From Pseudomonadota bacterium (GTDB taxonomy: Bacteria > Desulfobacterota > WTBG01 > CAIYCZ01), in contig JAPLIX010000312.1 in the NCBI GenBank assembly GCA_026388865.1, forward strand, positions 1 through 9,940: DNA of 9,940 bases. The letters are read 5' to 3'. Positions within the stretch are counted from its first letter, which is position 1, and every line of letters begins with the position of its first letter. Both the position numbers and the translations under genes were made by a program. The notes beneath the pieces were generated by a model. It worked only from the letters and a program-made list of their open reading frames with translations. It had not been told where the DNA came from and searched no databases. Shown here in pieces: positions 7,232 to 9,940 of this stretch.

Positions 7232-7376
7232 AACCACAGAGTGCACAGTCTTCGACGTTGAGCCTTTCGGCCACGAGCTCCCTTCGGGTCTGAGCCCCAG
7301 GGTCGAAGACAAGGCCGAGGCGCTCAGACGAAACGAGGGATTCTCTGTGTTCCCGATGGCTATCGGGATGGTGGTT
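7232..7376. repeat. Nested palindromic repeat mosaic
   Basis: Outer arms: AACCACAGAG (7232-7241) against CTCTGTG (7343-7349) and GTGGTT (7371-7376), the right arm being split by a 21-bp insert. Inner pairs: GTCTTCGAC (7248-7256) with GTCGAAGAC (7302-7310), a perfect 9 bp; and GTCTGAGC (7288-7295) with GCTCAGAC (7322-7329), a perfect 8 bp. The two inner pairs interleave, so they cannot both form in one simple stem. AACCACAGAG...CTCTGTGGTT and CTTCGAC...GTCGAAG are motifs I recall from dispersed bacterial repeats, not confirmed here. Confidence 0.6.
7351..7368. repeat. Mini-hairpin TCCCGAT-GGCT-ATCGGGA
   Basis: A perfect 7-bp stem with a 4-nt loop. Closely related hairpins occur at 6053-6070 and 6082-6095. 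This copy sits within the right arm of the larger 7232-7376 repeat. Confidence 0.7.
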
Positions 7377-7403
7377 AAATTTTGACAATACGCGCAAGAA
7401 GGA

Positions 7404-7412
7404 AAGGAGGTG
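7404..7412 (+). promoter_or_regulatory. Strong Shine-Dalgarno sequence for the PIN-TRAM gene
   Basis: AAGGAGGTG is a full match to the anti-Shine-Dalgarno core, with 10 nt between AGGAGG and ATG 7421. It decides the start over the in-frame TTG at 7382, which lies upstream of it. It is the strongest ribosome binding site in the window. Confidence 0.8.
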
Positions 7413-7420
7413 AACAGCCT

Positions 7421-8452
7421 ATGAATACAGTTGTTGTACGCGTGCTGCTACTGCTGGTTTGCAGTTGCAGCGGGTGGTTTTTAGGCATAACCGTTTTCAG
7501 CACCATGACGGCTGCCGCCGCATGCGCTGCAGCAGGAGCGGTGTGCTCTATAGGGGCCATGGTGTGGGGACAGCTCCTGCGCAGGACGCCGGTGAAGATT
7601 ATCATATCCGGTGCCCTCGGCACTATTATTGGACTTGTCATAGCTAATCTTTTTACGTATTCTTTGGTATCCTTTCGCGATGACCGCGGCCTTCAAACGC
7701 TTCTTTTGTGCCTGATTATAAATGCCGTGTGCGGCTATCTGGGGATGGCTGTCGGCGGCACCAAAGGAGAAGAGCTGGATGTATCCGGATGGCCGGTTCT
7801 AGGGCGCACGGAGGCCGGCGTGCAGAGCCTTAAGATCCTTGATACGAGTGTGATTATCGACGGCCGCATCGCCGATATCTGTGAAACCGGGCTTGTTGAA
7901 GGCACCCTTATCATTCCCCAGTTTATCCTGCGGGAGCTGACCAGTATCGCAGACTCAGCAGATTCGCTGAAGCGCAACCGCGGAAGGCGCGGCTTGGACG
8001 TTCTTAAAAAAATCCAGAAACAGACCAGCATCGAAGTCAGAATTGTTGACCAGGATTTCCCCAGGATCAGGGAAGTGGACGGCAAGCTGGTGGCGCTGGC
8101 AAAACAGATGAACGCCAAGGTTATGACCAATGACTTTAACCTGAACAAGGTTGCAGAGATTCAGGGCGTTGCCGTGCTGAACATCAATCAACTGGCCTCT
8201 TCGGTGAAGCCGCTGGTTTTGCCCGGTGAAATCATGAAGGTCTATATCCAGCGGGAAGGCAAGGAGCAGGGCCAAGGGGTGGCGTATCTTGATGACGGCA
8301 CCATGGTTGTGGTTGAGAACGGGAAGCGCTATCAGGGCAGAGAGATTGATGTTTCGGTAACGAGCGTGCTCCAGACCACTGCCGGACGGATGATTTTTAC
8401 CGCGGTAAAGGGTGAGAACCCGGGAAACATTTTCCCGCCGCAGAAATTGTAA
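7421..8452 (+). CDS. Membrane-anchored PIN/TRAM domain protein (YacL family)
   Basis: A 343-residue protein with the architecture of B. subtilis YacL. Four hydrophobic segments lie near residues 4-24, 28-52, 58-80 and 92-112, followed by a linker. A PIN domain follows (about 137-258), with acidic residues D141 in DTSVIIDGRI, E172 in LRELTSIAD, D220 in EVDGKLVALA and D238 in MTNDFNLNKV. These are the usual Mg-binding set of PIN nucleases. A C-terminal TRAM domain (about 263-330, IMKVYIQREGKEQGQGVAYLDDGTMVVVENG region) suggests RNA binding. The cytoplasmic part may thus be a membrane-tethered ribonuclease; substrates are not known to me. Neighbours carD, ispD and ispF are its usual company. The gene ends 68 nt before ispD. 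A perfect CGGGAAA-CAT-TTTCCCG hairpin lies in its last codons (8421-8437). Confidence 0.9.
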   Translation: MNTVVVRVLLLLVCSCSGWFLGITVFSTMTAAAACAAAGAVCSIGAMVWGQLLRRTPVKIIISGALGTIIGLVIANLFTYSLVSFRDDRGLQTLLLCLIINAVCGYLGMAVGGTKGEELDVSGWPVLGRTEAGVQSLKILDTSVIIDGRIADICETGLVEGTLIIPQFILRELTSIADSADSLKRNRGRRGLDVLKKIQKQTSIEVRIVDQDFPRIREVDGKLVALAKQMNAKVMTNDFNLNKVAEIQGVAVLNINQLASSVKPLVLPGEIMKVYIQREGKEQGQGVAYLDDGTMVVVENGKRYQGREIDVSVTSVLQTTAGRMIFTAVKGENPGNIFPPQKL

Positions 8453-8520
8453 TGACCATTTGCGTCAGGATACCGCCGGATTAATTCTGACTGCTTAGGA
8501 ACTCAGATTAAATTAGTCTC

Positions 8521-9228
8521 ATGAAGAATATCGCCCTGATCCCCGCAGCCGGCAGCGGCAGCCGCATGGGAAGCGCTGTCAAGAAACCCTACCTGTTGCT
8601 CGCTAACCGCCCCATGCTGTACCATACCCTGGCAGCCTTTGACAGAGCACCCTCTATAGACCGGATTATTATTGCGGTCGCACCCGGCGAAGAGGCCTGC
8701 TGCGAGACGGAAGTGGTGCGCAAGTTTCCGTTTAAAAAAACGATCACCATTATCGCCGGGGGTGAAAGACGGCAGGAGACGGTCGGGCGCCTGCTGGAAC
8801 AGGTGCCGCAGGATACCCCCCTGGTTCTCATACACGACGGCGCGCGGCCCCTGATAACCGTTGATTTGATAGAACGTGCGCTTGAAGAGACCAAAAAATG
8901 GCAGGCAACGGTCGCGGCAGTTCCGGTCAAGGATACGATACAGGCCACGGATGAGGCCGGCTTTGTGCAAGAGACCCTGCCGCGAAACCTGCTCTGGTCT
9001 ATTCAGACACCGCAGACCTTTGAGCTGCAGCTTATCCGGGAAGCGCATCAGAAGGCCCTTAAAGACGGGTTTATCGGAACCGATGAAGGTTCCCTGGTTG
9101 AGCGGCTGGGCTGGCCGGTGAAAATCATCATGGGAGCGGATGATAATATAAAAGTAACCACACCGGAAGACTTAATCATTGCAGAAGCGCTGCTGAAAAA
9201 CAGAGAAATTCTAAACTTGAAACCCTAA
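8521..9228 (+). CDS. ispD: 2-C-methyl-D-erythritol 4-phosphate cytidylyltransferase (IspD)
   Basis: A 235-residue cytidylyltransferase that joins MEP and CTP to give CDP-ME, the third step of the MEP isoprenoid pathway in the cytoplasm. The N-terminal nucleotide-binding signature PAAGSGSRMG is at 8-17, with R15 and K22 (KKPYLLL) as candidate catalytic residues. The family motifs HDGARP (105-110), AAVPVKDTI (132-140), SIQTPQTF (160-167), TDEGSLVE (187-194) and NIKVTTPEDL (209-218) all follow in order. The ATG at 8521 gives the correct N-terminus; no good Shine-Dalgarno is within 15 nt (AGGA at 8497-8500 is 20 nt off), so translation may be weak or coupled to the upstream gene. The last residues (KNREILNLKP) extend past the conserved domain and are encoded by sequence resembling the AT-rich repeat that follows. 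Confidence 0.95.
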   Translation: MKNIALIPAAGSGSRMGSAVKKPYLLLANRPMLYHTLAAFDRAPSIDRIIIAVAPGEEACCETEVVRKFPFKKTITIIAGGERRQETVGRLLEQVPQDTPLVLIHDGARPLITVDLIERALEETKKWQATVAAVPVKDTIQATDEAGFVQETLPRNLLWSIQTPQTFELQLIREAHQKALKDGFIGTDEGSLVERLGWPVKIIMGADDNIKVTTPEDLIIAEALLKNREILNLKP

Positions 9229-9360
9229 ACTCTAAACAATAGCGAATTTCAAAAACCAAAAAACGCAAAACACAGAGGTAAATAAGAGCCACAGGAATTT
9301 GATCATTTAGATTTTGAATTTGTTTAGGATTTAGATATTCGGATTTAGGATTTAACATTT
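9210..9360. repeat. AT-rich degenerate repeat between ispD and ispF
   Basis: The segment is clearly richer in A and T than its surroundings and made of short reiterated words. CTAAAC occurs at 9212-9217, 9225-9230 and 9232-9237, and AGGATTTA or GGATTTA at 9326-9333, 9341-9347 and 9347-9354, with ATTTTGAATTTG between. This composition is typical of dispersed low-complexity repeats I associate with environmental Desulfobacterota and Omnitrophota genomes (recollection only). It overlaps the 3' end of ispD. The reverse-strand open frame across it is best read as repeat translation. Confidence 0.55.
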
Positions 9361-9387
9361 TAAAGCTAAGAAAGGGGACACGCTTCA

Positions 9388-9861
9388 ATGAAGGTTGGTA
9401 TTGGCTATGATGTGCACCGGCTTGTAGCGGGCAGGAAACTCATCCTGGGCGGCGTTGAAATTCCTTTTGAGAGGGGGCTGCTCGGCCATTCGGACGCTGA
9501 TGTTTTGCTGCATGCAATTGGCGATGCCATCCTGGGAGCTCTTGGCCTGGGTGATCTGGGCCGGCATTTCCCGGACACTGATCCTCGCTATAAGAACATT
9601 TTCAGCCTGAACCTGCTGGAGCAGATTCAGGCCATGGCAGAGCAGAAGGGCTTTTCTTGTATTAATATTGACGCCACCATTGTTGCCCAGGAGCCGAAGT
9701 TAGCGCCGTATGCAGGGGCTATGGCTGAAAACATTTCCCGCTGCACGAAGATTGATAAAGGGGCGGTGAACATTAAAGCTAAAACCACCGAGGGGCTGGG
9801 CTTTGAGGGAAGCGGGGAAGGAATGAGCGCCTATGCCGTGGTGCTGATGAAAAAGATTTGA
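9388..9861 (+). CDS. ispF: 2-C-methyl-D-erythritol 2,4-cyclodiphosphate synthase (IspF)
   Basis: A 157-residue enzyme of standard length that cyclises CDP-ME 2-phosphate to MEcPP with release of CMP. It works as a trimer with active sites at subunit interfaces. The zinc ligands D8, H10 and H42 are present (GYDVHR and LLHAIGDA), as in E. coli IspF. LGHSDADVL (32-40), LGDLGRHFPDTDPRY, and the C-terminal signature KAKTTEGLGFEGSGEGM are all intact. The ATG at 9388 has AAGGGG (9372-9377) about 10 nt upstream. It follows ispD after 159 nt of AT-rich repeat rather than being fused to it or overlapping it, as it often is elsewhere. Whether both genes share one transcript is unclear. Confidence 0.96.
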   Translation: MKVGIGYDVHRLVAGRKLILGGVEIPFERGLLGHSDADVLLHAIGDAILGALGLGDLGRHFPDTDPRYKNIFSLNLLEQIQAMAEQKGFSCINIDATIVAQEPKLAPYAGAMAENISRCTKIDKGAVNIKAKTTEGLGFEGSGEGMSAYAVVLMKKI

Positions 9862-9874
9862 ATCTGAAACCCAC

Positions 9875-9891
9875 AAAAAAAAAAAAAAAAA
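9875..9891. repeat. Homopolymer run of 17 A
   Basis: Seventeen consecutive A residues 13 nt after the ispF stop, followed by TTT. Nothing else is recognised between 9892 and the window end. Confidence 0.85.
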
Positions 9892-9940
9892 TTTCCTGAT
9901 TGCTTGAGCCCCAGATTTATTGCGTTTTCTATTTTTGTTA

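Larger units (their letters stand above)
7022..7420. other. Repeat-rich intergenic region between carD and the PIN-TRAM gene
   Basis: No gene is supported here. The first part (7022-7200) is unremarkable apart from a 12-bp palindrome and a weak -10-like TATATT at 7147-7152 with no matching -35. The second part (7201-7380) is a mosaic of inverted repeats. The short open frames across it read as repeat sequence, lack ribosome binding sites and resemble no family. No clear terminator for carD is seen. Confidence 0.7.

Noticed and set aside
7170..7385. Forward open frame of 71 codons before the PIN-TRAM gene
   Set aside because: It translates the palindromic repeat mosaic and has no ribosome binding site. 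Such frames arise from dispersed repeats.
7382..7410. Perfect TTGACA at 7382-7387 as a -35 box for the PIN-TRAM gene
   Set aside because: The place of the -10 is occupied by the AAGGAGG ribosome binding site and no TATAAT-like hexamer is there; a transcript from it could not carry the Shine-Dalgarno.
8503..9048. Reverse-strand open frame of 181 codons over ispD
   Set aside because: Antisense to IspD motifs that are fully conserved; no family resemblance and no reason to expect a gene.
9176..9388. Reverse-strand open frame of 70 codons between ispD and ispF
   Set aside because: Its LEFRVSSLEF-like text is the translation of the AT-rich repeat, not a gene.

Overview
The window is chromosomal bacterial DNA of moderately high GC. 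It carries two conserved, same-strand (+) gene blocks separated by repeat-rich intergenic DNA. The first block (about 1-6027) is the 3' end of a nuo operon for respiratory complex I (NDH-1): the C-terminal end of nuoI, then nuoJ, nuoK, nuoL, nuoM and nuoN. Gaps are 12-44 nt and most genes have a clear ribosome binding site. NuoJ-N form most of the proton-pumping membrane arm. The key buried Glu/Lys residues of NuoK, L, M and N are all present, so the complex looks functional.

The second block (about 6530-9861) is carD (RNA polymerase-binding regulator), a YacL-type membrane PIN/TRAM protein, ispD and ispF (two enzymes of the MEP isoprenoid pathway). CarD, PIN-TRAM, IspD and IspF are recurrent neighbours in Desulfobacterota (former Deltaproteobacteria), and yacL-ispD-ispF is also seen in Firmicutes. 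Together with the separate nuoI-N genes and the style of the intergenic repeats, this suggests a Gram-negative anaerobe or facultative bacterium of the Desulfobacterota or a nearby phylum. The sequence alone does not settle the lineage.

The intergenic regions hold most of what is unusual. Region 6028-6529 contains a 171-bp element with imperfect terminal inverted repeats, an 18-bp-stem hairpin, and a candidate carD promoter whose -35/-10 spacer is spanned by an inverted repeat with CTG-N10-CAG (SOS-box-like) geometry. Region 7022-7420 holds a 12-bp palindrome and a mosaic of nested palindromic repeats. Region 9210-9387 is an AT-rich degenerate repeat that seems to supply the last codons of ispD. 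A small hairpin of form TCCCGAY-N4-RTCGGGA, or a near variant, occurs three times, each time inside a larger repeat. A 17-A homopolymer follows ispF.

I see no phage, CRISPR array, insertion-sequence transposase, tRNA or rRNA, and no convincing new multi-gene system. The coding content is ordinary housekeeping; the repeats and the carD promoter are the parts worth a second look.
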